Source of the DNA: Lactobacillus sp. ESL0791 | Lineage (GTDB): Bacteria > Bacillota > Bacilli > Lactobacillales > Lactobacillaceae | DNA: 64,000 bases | NCBI RefSeq assembly: GCF_029433255.1 | Contig: NZ_JAQTHU010000001.1 | Span: forward strand, 744,001-808,000 | Reading direction: 5' to 3' | Shown here: piece by piece, positions 44,060-51,918 of the stretch | Layout: each line of letters opens with the position of its first letter | Numbering within the stretch: position 1 is the stretch's first letter | Translations under genes and position numbers: made by a program | The notes under the pieces: generated by a model | The model's database searches: none | Seen by the model: only the letters and a program-made list of their open reading frames with translations | Told to the model about the DNA's origin: nothing

Positions 44060-45184
44060 ATGGCAGATATCGGAGATAAATTACGCAGTGCTCGAGAGGC
44101 AAAGGGACTCTCGCTTGCGGACATTGAAAAGGCAACAAAAATTCAAAGCAGATACCTAAGTGCGATTGAACAGGACGATTTTGATAAGCTTCCCGGCGAC
44201 TTTTATGTACGTGCATTTATCAGGCAGTACGCCCAGATCGTGGGTCTTGATGGCAAAGAGCTGCTCAGTGAATATCGTGAGGATGTCCCTAAAGCAGAAC
44301 CAGACGAGTATGTCGAAGAGTCAATCGACAATAAGAGTAAAGAGGTGCAGAAGAAGGCCAGTCCTAAGCGCCGCTTGTGGAAAAATTATCTTCCGCGGAT
44401 TGTTATTGGACTGGCGGTGATTGTCGTTGTCCTAGTTGGTTATGCTTTGTATGCTCATAGCATGGCTAACCAGCAAAGTCATAAGCCTGAAAATAATGAT
44501 GTGACAGTTGCTTCACAGAATAAGACTCCGAAAAAGAAGGAAAAAAAGGAAAAAAAGAAGGTTATCAAGAAAAATCCGGTTAAGATTCACCGCTTGGCCA
44601 GCAATCAGTTTCGGGTAACCGGTTTGAAGAATAACCGGCGCTTAGTTGTTCGTGCGGGTCAGCAGGCAGTAACGGTAACAGTTGCAGTCAATGGGATTAC
44701 ACGCTGGAGTCAAACACTAGCTGCGGCTCAAAAGCACACAATGGATCTTCCGGCCGACGCCCAAAATTTTGTTGTTACCTTTAGTAACGCTTTAGGCACT
44801 GCAATTACAGTTGGCGGCCGCAAAGTGCCGTACGATAATCTTAATAGCTCTTTGTCTCTAACATTTTTACTCGGAAATGCGCAGCATCAACAAGCGACAC
44901 AAAATAATCACACTAACACCCAGACCAACCAAAATAATACAAATACGACAAATAGCAATACTGGAACTACTAATTCGCAAAACAAACAGAATAATAGCAG
45001 TAGTCAAACGCAGCACAGCAATAATTCGCAGCATAGCCAGTCAACGCAGAATAATAGTCAGCACAACCAAAACAATTCACATTCCGACAATTCTAGCAAT
45101 TCTTCCACTGATAACAATAACGGTCAAAGTGGGCAAGACAGTCACGATGATGGAAAAAGTGATAATGACAGCAATGGGCAATAG
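44060..45184 (+). CDS. rodZ: RodZ-like membrane HTH protein with Asn/Gln/Ser-rich tail
   Basis: A 374-residue bitopic protein. It has an N-terminal cytoplasmic HTH (about 5-68, IGDKLRSAREAKGLSLADIE), a basic juxtamembrane stretch, one membrane segment (about 112-132) and an outer DUF4115-like domain (about 170-270). A tail of about 100 residues (273-374) follows, made almost wholly of Asn, Gln, Ser, Thr, His, Asp and Gly. RodZ links the MreB cytoskeleton to wall synthesis. The outer tail is much longer and more Asn/Gln-rich than usual. Neighbours ymfI and pgsA match the Bacillus ymfM context. Confidence 0.9.
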   Translation: MADIGDKLRSAREAKGLSLADIEKATKIQSRYLSAIEQDDFDKLPGDFYVRAFIRQYAQIVGLDGKELLSEYREDVPKAEPDEYVEESIDNKSKEVQKKASPKRRLWKNYLPRIVIGLAVIVVVLVGYALYAHSMANQQSHKPENNDVTVASQNKTPKKKEKKEKKKVIKKNPVKIHRLASNQFRVTGLKNNRRLVVRAGQQAVTVTVAVNGITRWSQTLAAAQKHTMDLPADAQNFVVTFSNALGTAITVGGRKVPYDNLNSSLSLTFLLGNAQHQQATQNNHTNTQTNQNNTNTTNSNTGTTNSQNKQNNSSSQTQHSNNSQHSQSTQNNSQHNQNNSHSDNSSNSSTDNNNGQSGQDSHDDGKSDNDSNGQ

Positions 45185-45203
45185 ATAGGAGAAATAGTTA
45201 AGA

Positions 45204-45764
45204 ATGAATTTACCTAATAAATTAACGGTTTTTAGAATATTTTTGATACCAGTGTTTGCGCTGATTGTGATTTTTGGGGGTAATGCCCATGTACAGGTAG
45301 CTGGAACGACAGTTTACTGGAAATTGGTAGTTGCAGCGGTTGTGTTTGCTGGAGCTTCGGCCACCGATTGGTTTGATGGGCATATCGCGCGTTCACGCAA
45401 CATGGTAACAAACTTTGGTAAATTTGCCGACCCGCTAGCCGATAAGATGCTAACGATGACCGCCTTTATTTTCCTGATTTCGTTGAATTTAGCTCCTGCT
45501 TGGATAGTGGCAATCATTGTCTGCCGTGAGCTTGCCGTAACGGGCTTGCGCCTGATTTTAGCCGAAAATAAGGGTCAGGTGATGGCTGCTAAAATGCCAG
45601 GGAAGATAAAAACGACCTGTCAGATGTTGTCGATTATCTTTTTGCTAATTGGTGATTTTTACCATATTGGTACCATTTTGCTTTATCTGGCATTAATCTT
45701 TACCATTTACTCCGGCTATGATTATTTCCATCAATCATGGGGTGTTTTCAAGGGTTCGATGTAA
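45204..45764 (+). CDS. pgsA: CDP-diacylglycerol-glycerol-3-phosphate 3-phosphatidyltransferase
   Basis: Makes phosphatidylglycerophosphate, the precursor of phosphatidylglycerol and cardiolipin. The 186-residue membrane protein has the CDP-alcohol phosphotransferase motif D-G-x2-A-R-x8-G-x3-D-x3-D in FDGHIARSRNMVTNFGKFAD onward, plus four to five membrane segments. An AGGAG ribosome binding site follows the rodZ stop by a few bases, so the genes are co-transcribed. A terminator follows. Confidence 0.95.
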   Translation: MNLPNKLTVFRIFLIPVFALIVIFGGNAHVQVAGTTVYWKLVVAAVVFAGASATDWFDGHIARSRNMVTNFGKFADPLADKMLTMTAFIFLISLNLAPAWIVAIIVCRELAVTGLRLILAENKGQVMAAKMPGKIKTTCQMLSIIFLLIGDFYHIGTILLYLALIFTIYSGYDYFHQSWGVFKGSM

Positions 45765-45767
45765 GAA

Positions 45768-45796
45768 AGTACTAAGCAGTTAGTGCTTTTTTTATT
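45768..45796 (+). terminator. Terminator after pgsA
   Basis: AAGTACTAA (45768-45776) pairs with TTAGTGCTT (45781-45789), 9 bp with one G-T pair, then a T-run. Confidence 0.8.
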
Positions 45797-45872
45797 CAAA
45801 AATTTATTTTTAGCAATTACTAGCAAAAAATAATGGATGTTTTTGCGTACATAGTAAAGAACAGTAAGATCT

Positions 45873-45888
45873 GTAAACATCTGTTCGC
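45873..45888 (+). promoter_or_regulatory. LexA/DinR box-like site before recA
   Basis: AAACATCTGTTC (45875-45886) matches the GAAC-N4-GTTC core of Gram-positive SOS boxes except for the first base. It lies just upstream of the recA -35, where a repressor could interfere. The match is imperfect, and other sites were not compared. Confidence 0.45.
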
Positions 45889-45895
45889 TTTAATC

Positions 45896-45925
45896 TTGCA
45901 ATCCTGCCGTTAAGCAAAGTATAAT
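45896..45925 (+). promoter_or_regulatory. recA promoter
   Basis: TTGCAA (45896-45901), an 18-base spacer and TATAAT (45920-45925). The start codon is about 33 bases downstream. Confidence 0.7.
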
Positions 45926-45957
45926 TATAAAATGTAAGTTACTAGGAGGTAAAACGC

Positions 45958-47064
45958 TTGGTCAAAGAAGAAAAAGACGAAAAAAAAGAGGCTTTAGCGA
46001 AAGCACTTAAAAAAATAGAAAAGAATTTTGGCAAAGGTGCGGTTATGCGCATGGGCGATAAGGCCGATACCAAAATTTCGACGGTGCCAACAGGCTCACT
46101 TGCACTTGATGCAGCGCTTGGTGTTGGCGGATATCCGCGCGGGCGTATCATTGAAATTTATGGTCCAGAGTCTTCTGGTAAAACAACGGTTGCTTTGCAC
46201 GCGGTTGCAGAAGTACAGAAGCGGGGCGGCACAGCAGCCTACATTGATGCAGAAAATGCCATGGATCCGGCTTATGCCGAGGCTTTAGGTGTTGATGTAG
46301 ATGCATTGATTTTGTCGCAGCCGAATACTGGTGAGGAGGGCCTGCAGATTGCTGACACGCTGATTGCCAGCGGTGCAATTGATATCTTGGTTGTCGACTC
46401 TGTTGCCGCTCTGGTTCCCCAAGCGGAAATTGACGGTGAAATGGGTGACGCACACGTTGGTCTGCAGGCGCGATTGATGAGCCAGGCTTTGCGTAAACTG
46501 TCGGGAAATATATCTAAAACTAAGACAATTGCCATTTTTATCAACCAAATCCGGGAAAAAGTTGGCGTAATGTTTGGCAATCCGGAAACGACCCCGGGCG
46601 GACGTGCATTAAAATTTTATGCAACAATCCGTTTAGAAATTAGGCGTGCCGAAAAGATTAAACAGGGGACCGATTTTATCGGTAACCGGGTCAAGATCAA
46701 AGTTGTAAAAAACAAGGTGGCACCGCCGTTTAAGGTAGCCGAGGTCGACATGATGTATGGCAAGGGCATCTCTCAAAGTGGGGAGTTGCTTGATATGGCT
46801 GTCGATAAGGATATTGTTGCCAAGGCCGGGTCGTGGTATTCTTATGATGGCGAACGCATCGGTCAGGGACGTGAAAATGCCAAGCAGTACATTGAGGAAC
46901 ACCAAGATATTTATCAGGATATTCAGGAAAAAGTGCGGTCATCGTTTGGGATTGATGAAAAGTCAGTTGCTGATCGCGAAGATCCAGAAAAAGTTAAAGA
47001 AAAAAATGAAGGTGAACCAGCTTCTGATAAAAAAGAAGCTGACAGCAAAAGTAAAAAAGATTGA
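45958..47064 (+). CDS. recA: Recombinase RecA
   Basis: DNA-strand exchange protein and SOS coprotease, 368 residues. Walker [10 protein letters not shown] lies near residues 69-77, Walker [11 protein letters not shown] near 143, and the L2 loop [20 protein letters not shown] follows. The C-terminus is an acidic/Lys-rich tail (about 330-368). The start is TTG 45958, 8 bases after a perfect AGGAGG. It has its own promoter and an SOS-box-like site. The modulator RecX is encoded at 16594. Confidence 0.97.
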   Translation: MVKEEKDEKKEALAKALKKIEKNFGKGAVMRMGDKADTKISTVPTGSLALDAALGVGGYPRGRIIEIYGPESSGKTTVALHAVAEVQKRGGTAAYIDAENAMDPAYAEALGVDVDALILSQPNTGEEGLQIADTLIASGAIDILVVDSVAALVPQAEIDGEMGDAHVGLQARLMSQALRKLSGNISKTKTIAIFINQIREKVGVMFGNPETTPGGRALKFYATIRLEIRRAEKIKQGTDFIGNRVKIKVVKNKVAPPFKVAEVDMMYGKGISQSGELLDMAVDKDIVAKAGSWYSYDGERIGQGRENAKQYIEEHQDIYQDIQEKVRSSFGIDEKSVADREDPEKVKEKNEGEPASDKKEADSKSKKD

Positions 47065-47078
47065 GGAAATTGATCTGG

Positions 47079-47109
47079 ACCTTGGAATTTGATTTCAAGG
47101 TTTTTTTTG
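47079..47109 (+). terminator. Terminator after recA
   Basis: ACCTTGGAA (47079-47087) pairs with TTCAAGGT (47094-47101) with one bulged G, followed by a long T-run. Confidence 0.8.
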
Positions 47110-47115
47110 TCTTAA

Positions 47116-47144
47116 TTGACATGAGCAGTCAGGTTCTTTATCAT
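47116..47144 (+). promoter_or_regulatory. rny promoter
   Basis: A perfect TTGACA (47116-47121), a 17-base spacer and TATCAT (47139-47144). Confidence 0.65.
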
Positions 47145-47182
47145 AATAGTGTGTTAATAATTTGAAAAAAGGCGATAGAATC

Positions 47183-48814
47183 ATGATAAATGAAGTTTTG
47201 ATTCCCGTCGCAACTGCTATTATTTTAATTTTACTAAGTTTTTGCTTGGGTTATGGCACCCGAAAAAACATCTGGGAAAAGCAAGTGCATAATGCAAAAA
47301 ATAATGCTGACCAGATTTTAACTGATGCTAGAGTACACGTAGCTGCCGCCAAAGCCGAAGTCAAGGCACAAAAGCAAGCGGCCGCAGCTCTAAAGCAAAG
47401 CGCACAAAATACTAAGAAAGAAAAAATTCTCGAAGCTCAAGAAAAAATTCAGGATTACCGGCAAAAAGTTGAGGATGAGCTGAGTGTTAAACGCGATAAT
47501 ATTTCTCGTGACAACAATCGTCTTCAGCAGCGTGAGGATAATCTTGACCATAAAAATTCATTATTGGATGAACGTGAGAATGAACTTTCGCAAAAAGAAA
47601 AACAATTGAAACAGCAGCAGGCTGATTTAACGAAAAAAGCAACCGTTGCTGACGAATTGGTTAAGGAAAGACAGCAGAAGCTTTATGAAGTTGCTAATTT
47701 AAATCAAGAACAGGCAAAGAAGCTGGTTTTAAGTCAATTATCTGACGAATTGGTTAATGAGCGTGCGGAAATGATTAAAAGCAGCAATGAAGAGGTCAAA
47801 GCCAAGGCTGATCATTACGCTCATAAAGTAATAATTGATGCTATTCAGAGCAGTTCTGCAGATACGGTGGCTGAGTCCACGGTATCGGTAGTTGATCTGC
47901 CAAACGAAGAAATGAAGGGGCGGATTATTGGCCGTGAAGGACGCAATATTCGTTCATTTGAAGCTTTGACTGGGGTTGATTTGATTATTGATGATACTCC
48001 CAAAGTGGTTACATTAAGCGGCTTTGATGCAATTAGACGTGAAATCGCCAAACGGGCAATGGAGCGCTTGATTAAGGATGGCCGGATACACCCGGCCCGC
48101 ATTGAAGAAATGGTCGATAAGGCCAGAAAAGAAGTTAATGATGACATTTATGAGGCTGGTGAGAGTGCCTTAATGGAATTGGGAATTCATAAGATGAATC
48201 CTGAGCTAGTTAAGATACTCGGCCGGCTCAAGTATCGGACTTCTTATGGGCAAAATGTTTTAGCACATTCAATTGAAGTGGCCAAACTGGCAGGTACAAT
48301 GGCTGCTGAGCTTGGCTTAAATGAAAAATTAGCAGTTCGCGCGGGATTATTACACGATATTGGTAAAGCAGTTGATCATGATATTGAAGGCTCACACGTT
48401 GAAATCGGTGTGGAATTAACACGAAAATATCATGAATCAGATGTAATTGTAAATGCAATTGCAGCGCATCATGGCGATGTGCCGAAATTATCGTTTATTG
48501 CTGAACTTGTTGTTGCAGCAGATACGATTTCCTCGGCACGTCCGGGTGCAAGAAGTGAAAGCCTAGAAAATTATATTAGGCGGTTAACTGAATTGGAACA
48601 GATTGCCAAGCGCTATAAGGGCGTTAAGCAAGCATACGCAATTCAGGCAGGACGTGAAGTTCGGGTAATGGTTGAACCAGATGAAATTTCGGACAACCGA
48701 ATTACTGTTTTAGCACGTGATATTCGAAATCAGGTTGAAAAGGAGCTTGATTACCCGGGAAATATTAAGATTACTGTTATTCGGGAAAAACGTGTTGTTA
48801 CAATTGCAAAATAA
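47183..48814 (+). CDS. rny: Ribonuclease Y
   Basis: Membrane-anchored endoribonuclease that starts mRNA decay in Firmicutes. The start is ATG 47183 (543 residues). An N-terminal anchor (about 5-23) is followed by a long coiled coil (about 30-200, rich in Lys, Gln, Glu), a KH domain ([15 protein letters not shown]), the HD domain with [12 protein letters not shown] near residue 389 and the second His-containing AAHHGD, and the C-terminal domain. A terminator with a 21-bp repeat follows, which marks the left edge of the accessory cassette. Confidence 0.95.
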   Translation: MINEVLIPVATAIILILLSFCLGYGTRKNIWEKQVHNAKNNADQILTDARVHVAAAKAEVKAQKQAAAALKQSAQNTKKEKILEAQEKIQDYRQKVEDELSVKRDNISRDNNRLQQREDNLDHKNSLLDERENELSQKEKQLKQQQADLTKKATVADELVKERQQKLYEVANLNQEQAKKLVLSQLSDELVNERAEMIKSSNEEVKAKADHYAHKVIIDAIQSSSADTVAESTVSVVDLPNEEMKGRIIGREGRNIRSFEALTGVDLIIDDTPKVVTLSGFDAIRREIAKRAMERLIKDGRIHPARIEEMVDKARKEVNDDIYEAGESALMELGIHKMNPELVKILGRLKYRTSYGQNVLAHSIEVAKLAGTMAAELGLNEKLAVRAGLLHDIGKAVDHDIEGSHVEIGVELTRKYHESDVIVNAIAAHHGDVPKLSFIAELVVAADTISSARPGARSESLENYIRRLTELEQIAKRYKGVKQAYAIQAGREVRVMVEPDEISDNRITVLARDIRNQVEKELDYPGNIKITVIREKRVVTIAK

Positions 48815-48831
48815 TAAAAAAGTTGGATTTT
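48811..48831 (+). repeat. Direct repeat, left copy, at the rny terminator
   Basis: A 21-bp sequence starting ATAATAAAAAAG and ending TTGGATTTT is repeated without mismatch at 51809-51829, after the reductase gene. Each copy forms the left arm of a terminator. Confidence 0.85.
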
Positions 48832-48850
48832 GAAAAATTCAGCTTTTTTA
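48816..48850 (+). terminator. Terminator after rny
   Basis: AAAAAAGTTG (48816-48825) pairs with CAGCTTTTTT (48840-48849), with an inner ATTTT/AAAAT pairing, and ends in T residues. Confidence 0.75.
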
Positions 48851-48862
48851 TTTTGCTAAAAT
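48849..48862 (+). repeat. TATTTTGCTAAAAT direct repeat, copy 1
   Basis: An identical 14-mer occurs again at 48901-48914, 52 bases downstream (about five helical turns), both upstream of the AraC-type gene. Candidate operator half-sites for that regulator. Confidence 0.5.
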
Positions 48863-48900
48863 TTTTGGCGTGTTTGAACATAAAATGACGTCAGCAACTA

Positions 48901-48914
48901 TATTTTGCTAAAAT
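48901..48914 (+). repeat. TATTTTGCTAAAAT direct repeat, copy 2
   Basis: The second copy overlaps a possible extended -10 (TGCTAAAAT), so it could be both promoter and operator. See the copy at 48849. Confidence 0.5.
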
Positions 48915-48951
48915 GAAAGGGAATACAATAGCAAGCGAAAGGAGGACAACA

Positions 48952-49947
48952 GTGAATAAGGATTCTGGGGAAGAATTGAATAAATCTCTGCTTAGCCTAG
49001 GCTACCCTTTTAATTCTATTTTGAAAAATACAGATTTGTCTAAGGCTGACGATTTTAGTTTTGTTTGGAATAAGGTTGCTAATTCTTTTGCGTTATTTGA
49101 TAAGTATGCTAATGATACACAACTGTTGACTTGTAGCGATGCCAGCAAGATCTATAAATTTGTTCCATCTTTTTTGGCGGCGTTATCAAGTAAAAATGGT
49201 TTACAAGCTGTGACGCGCCTAGCAAACTATGAACAATTAGTTGGTCCAATTGTGATTGGCACTTTTGAGGAAGGGATAGATTTAAGAATTCACATTAGCT
49301 ATCTTGATAATTATCGCAAAAATTCGCGTTTTAGCTTACTTGTTGATCAACTTTCGCTAGTTAGTTTGCTTAGGACCGGAACCAATTTAAATATTATTCC
49401 TAAGGCAATTGGGAGTAAATTTGATTATGGTTCGCAAATCATTAAATATTTGCAGATTAAACCGCGGAAAAGTGCAGATAATTATCTTGTTTTTGAGAAA
49501 AAAGATTTATTAAAAGGATTTGTTACAACTAATGAGATTATTTGGAATGTTATGCAGCCAGGTTTACAAAAATATATTGAAAAGGCGAGCGTTAAACCTC
49601 CGTTTTCAGTTGCAGTTCAAAATAACTTGTTTCATTTGATTGTAAGTGGCAGATTTCAGTTGACAGATCTAGCTGACTCAATGAAAATGTCACCACGAAC
49701 GATTCAAAGATGGCTAAAAAAAGAAGGAACTAATTTTAAGGAGCAATTAAATTTTGTAAAAAAGGTTTTGGCATTAAATTTGTTGCAGGATCCTGATTTA
49801 AGCACTGCAGAAATAAGTTTTTTGGTTGGGTTTAATTGTGTTAGTTCATTTTATAAATCATTTAAAAAATGGACTGGAAAAACTGTTTTAAACTATAGAC
49901 ACCAAATTATTTTAAATAAAAATATGAAAAAAGCAGTTTCCGAATAA
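48952..49947 (+). CDS. AraC family transcriptional regulator
   Basis: A 331-residue regulator. The C-terminal AraC DNA-binding domain (about 235-325) has both helix-turn-helix motifs: LTDLADSMKMSPRTIQRWLK and AEISFLVGFNCVSSFYKSFKKW. The N-terminal part (about 1-220) resembles the 'Arabinose-binding' domain of OruR/ArgR-type AraC proteins and presumably senses a ligand. The start is GTG 48952 behind GGAGG (6 bases). It lies 33 bases before the reductase and probably controls it. Visibly more A/T-rich than rny or tagO, suggesting acquisition. Confidence 0.92.
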   Translation: MNKDSGEELNKSLLSLGYPFNSILKNTDLSKADDFSFVWNKVANSFALFDKYANDTQLLTCSDASKIYKFVPSFLAALSSKNGLQAVTRLANYEQLVGPIVIGTFEEGIDLRIHISYLDNYRKNSRFSLLVDQLSLVSLLRTGTNLNIIPKAIGSKFDYGSQIIKYLQIKPRKSADNYLVFEKKDLLKGFVTTNEIIWNVMQPGLQKYIEKASVKPPFSVAVQNNLFHLIVSGRFQLTDLADSMKMSPRTIQRWLKKEGTNFKEQLNFVKKVLALNLLQDPDLSTAEISFLVGFNCVSSFYKSFKKWTGKTVLNYRHQIILNKNMKKAVSE

Positions 49948-49980
49948 TTAAGTAAATGAGTTAGGAAAGGATTAATAATT

Positions 49981-51792
49981 ATGATTGTGAATAATAAAAT
50001 ATCATGGGATGCAAATTATGACGTGATTGTGATCGGATTTGGTGGTGCTGGTGCAACTGCTGCACGTTTCGCGGCAGATAAAAATGCTAAAGTTTTACTG
50101 ATCGATCGTGCACCAGAAGGTCACGAAGGCGGTAATACACGTTACAGTGGACAAATTGTTGAAGCTGGTTATGATTTTGCCAAACTAAAAAAATATTATC
50201 AACAAATGACAGCACCTTTAGATTTAGACGAAAAAGTTTTGGATAAATATATTTCTGGAATGGTAGAACTGCCTGAATATTTTGAAAAGTATTTGGGTAA
50301 AAAGGCTTTTAGTGTAAGAAAAAATCCAGATAATAAAAATGTGGCATTATTAGCTTATATGGCAGTTGAATATCCGGAATTTGCAGGTGCGGACACGAGT
50401 GATGATTTGTTAGTGCATGATCGGATCTTTGACGCTGCTTTATGGAAAATTTTACGCCAAAATGTGCTGGACCGTAAAAACAAAATTGATGTTCTTTATG
50501 ATACTCCGGCTAAACATTTACTTCAGGCTGAAGACAGGACAATTTTGGGTGTTCAAATTGAGAATAACGGCAAAGAATTTAATGTCAAAGCAAATAATGG
50601 TGTTGTAATGGCACTTGGTGGCTTTGAAAATAATGAGCAAATGATCCAAGACTATTTAGGAGAAACCAATTTATTACCATACGGTACTCTATATAATAAT
50701 GGTGACGGAATTAAAATGGCGATTGAAGTAGGTGCAGATTTGTGGCACATGAATAATTATGAGCCAGGCGGTTCTGTTAACTTTGCTGCTAACAAGGGTG
50801 AAAGAGCATATAGCATAATGGGTTGGAGTGCACTGTTTAGTGGATCACTAATTACGATTGGCGATGATGGCACCCGTTATGTTCCTGAAGATGATGCTAC
50901 TAGGCATGGTCATCGTTATAATCATGGTATTTGGCGGATACCGTTAGCACAGGTTCACCCTCATATGATTTTTGACCAAAAGAAATACGATGAATTGATG
51001 GATTCTAATAATGCAGATTTTCAAAAGCAAATAATGTCCAAAGTGATAAAATCTGATTCAATTGAAGGCTTAGCAGAAAAAATTGCCGTTAAGCCTGAAG
51101 TATTGAGAAAAACGATTGAAGAGTACAATTTCTTTGTTGATCAAGGCGTTGATTATCAATGTGGCAGAAGCCCTAAGACAATGACCAAGATTTCAATGAC
51201 TGGTCCGTTTTATGCTTTGGCGCAGCAACATACCATGCTGAATACACAGGGTGGACCGCGTCGTAACGAGAATGCAGAAATTTTGGATACCGAGCAAAAA
51301 GTTATTCCGCATCTGTATGGTGCTGGAGAATTAGGCCATATTGGTGCTAACCAATATAATGGCGGTGGAGATGTGGCTGATTGCTTAATCTTTGGTAAAA
51401 TTGCGGGTGAAAATGCTGCTAAAGTGAAAGAAGCTGATGCAGTTAGTGCTGCTAGCGAAACTAAATCTTGGCAAAATGCTGACTTCCCAGCTTCGGATTT
51501 GAATGAAAAGACCTATGCAACAACTGAAAATCAATATATAGGCAAGTCAACTAGCGGCATGGGCAATGAAATTGTAGTTCGGATTACGGTTGATGACGGA
51601 AAACAGTTGAAGAATATTGAAATTTTACAAGAAAGTGAATCACCAGATTATGGTGAAAAAGCTTTAAAGCAATTGCAAAAAGAAATGCTTGAAAAAAACA
51701 CAAGCGATGTAGATGTTGTTTCCGGGGCTTCATCGACTAGTCGGGCATTTAAGGAAGCAGTTGCTAGTGCATTAGAAAAAGCAAATAAGTAA
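49981..51792 (+). CDS. FAD-dependent reductase with FMN-binding domain (fumarate/urocanate reductase-like)
   Basis: A 603-residue flavoprotein without a clear signal peptide. The Rossmann start GFGGAGA (19-25) and the FAD_binding_2 domain (about 13-480) resemble flavocytochrome c/urocanate reductase. The C-terminal FMN_bind domain (about 510-600) ends in VSGASSTS (580-587), like the site where ApbE attaches FMN, with Ser in the acceptor position. The catalytic-type Arg308 (DATRHG) and His417 (QQHTM) are kept. The usual substrate Arg in HGANRLGG is Gln458 in IGANQYNGGGD, so fumarate is an unlikely substrate. An electron-acceptor role for an unsaturated acid is inferred. Neighbour: AraC regulator. 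Confidence 0.88.
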   Translation: MIVNNKISWDANYDVIVIGFGGAGATAARFAADKNAKVLLIDRAPEGHEGGNTRYSGQIVEAGYDFAKLKKYYQQMTAPLDLDEKVLDKYISGMVELPEYFEKYLGKKAFSVRKNPDNKNVALLAYMAVEYPEFAGADTSDDLLVHDRIFDAALWKILRQNVLDRKNKIDVLYDTPAKHLLQAEDRTILGVQIENNGKEFNVKANNGVVMALGGFENNEQMIQDYLGETNLLPYGTLYNNGDGIKMAIEVGADLWHMNNYEPGGSVNFAANKGERAYSIMGWSALFSGSLITIGDDGTRYVPEDDATRHGHRYNHGIWRIPLAQVHPHMIFDQKKYDELMDSNNADFQKQIMSKVIKSDSIEGLAEKIAVKPEVLRKTIEEYNFFVDQGVDYQCGRSPKTMTKISMTGPFYALAQQHTMLNTQGGPRRNENAEILDTEQKVIPHLYGAGELGHIGANQYNGGGDVADCLIFGKIAGENAAKVKEADAVSAASETKSWQNADFPASDLNEKTYATTENQYIGKSTSGMGNEIVVRITVDDGKQLKNIEILQESESPDYGEKALKQLQKEMLEKNTSDVDVVSGASSTSRAFKEAVASALEKANK

Positions 51793-51808
51793 GTAAATTA
51801 AGTGTAAG

Positions 51809-51829
51809 ATAATAAAAAAGTTGGATTTT
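51809..51829 (+). repeat. Direct repeat, right copy, at the reductase terminator
   Basis: Perfect 21-bp copy of 48811-48831. The two copies bracket the AraC-reductase cassette, 2998 bp start to start. Confidence 0.85.
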
Positions 51830-51849
51830 AAGATCCAGCTTTTTGTTTT
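51815..51849 (+). terminator. Terminator after the reductase
   Basis: AAAAAGTTGGAT (51815-51826) pairs with ATCCAGCTTTTT (51833-51844), with one G-T pair and flanking T-rich sequence. Confidence 0.8.
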
Positions 51850-51857
51850 GGTCATAT

Positions 51858-51886
51858 TTGTGCATTTTTTCAACAGCTTGTATAAT
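51858..51886 (+). promoter_or_regulatory. tagO promoter
   Basis: TTGTGC (51858-51863), a 17-base spacer and TATAAT (51881-51886), 33 bases before the tagO start. Confidence 0.6.
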
Positions 51887-51918
51887 TAGGGGCAAGTAAG
51901 TTAAAGAAAGCAGATCTT

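Noticed and set aside
44900..45184. The A/C-rich repetitive DNA at the end of rodZ as a CRISPR or tandem-repeat array
   Set aside because: It has no regular spacers and translates in frame as an Asn/Gln/Ser-rich tail; the repetition comes from codon composition.
48886..48893. Perfect palindrome TGACGTCA upstream of the AraC gene
   Set aside because: Eight bases is too short to mean much on its own, and no bacterial regulator with this site is suggested by the context.
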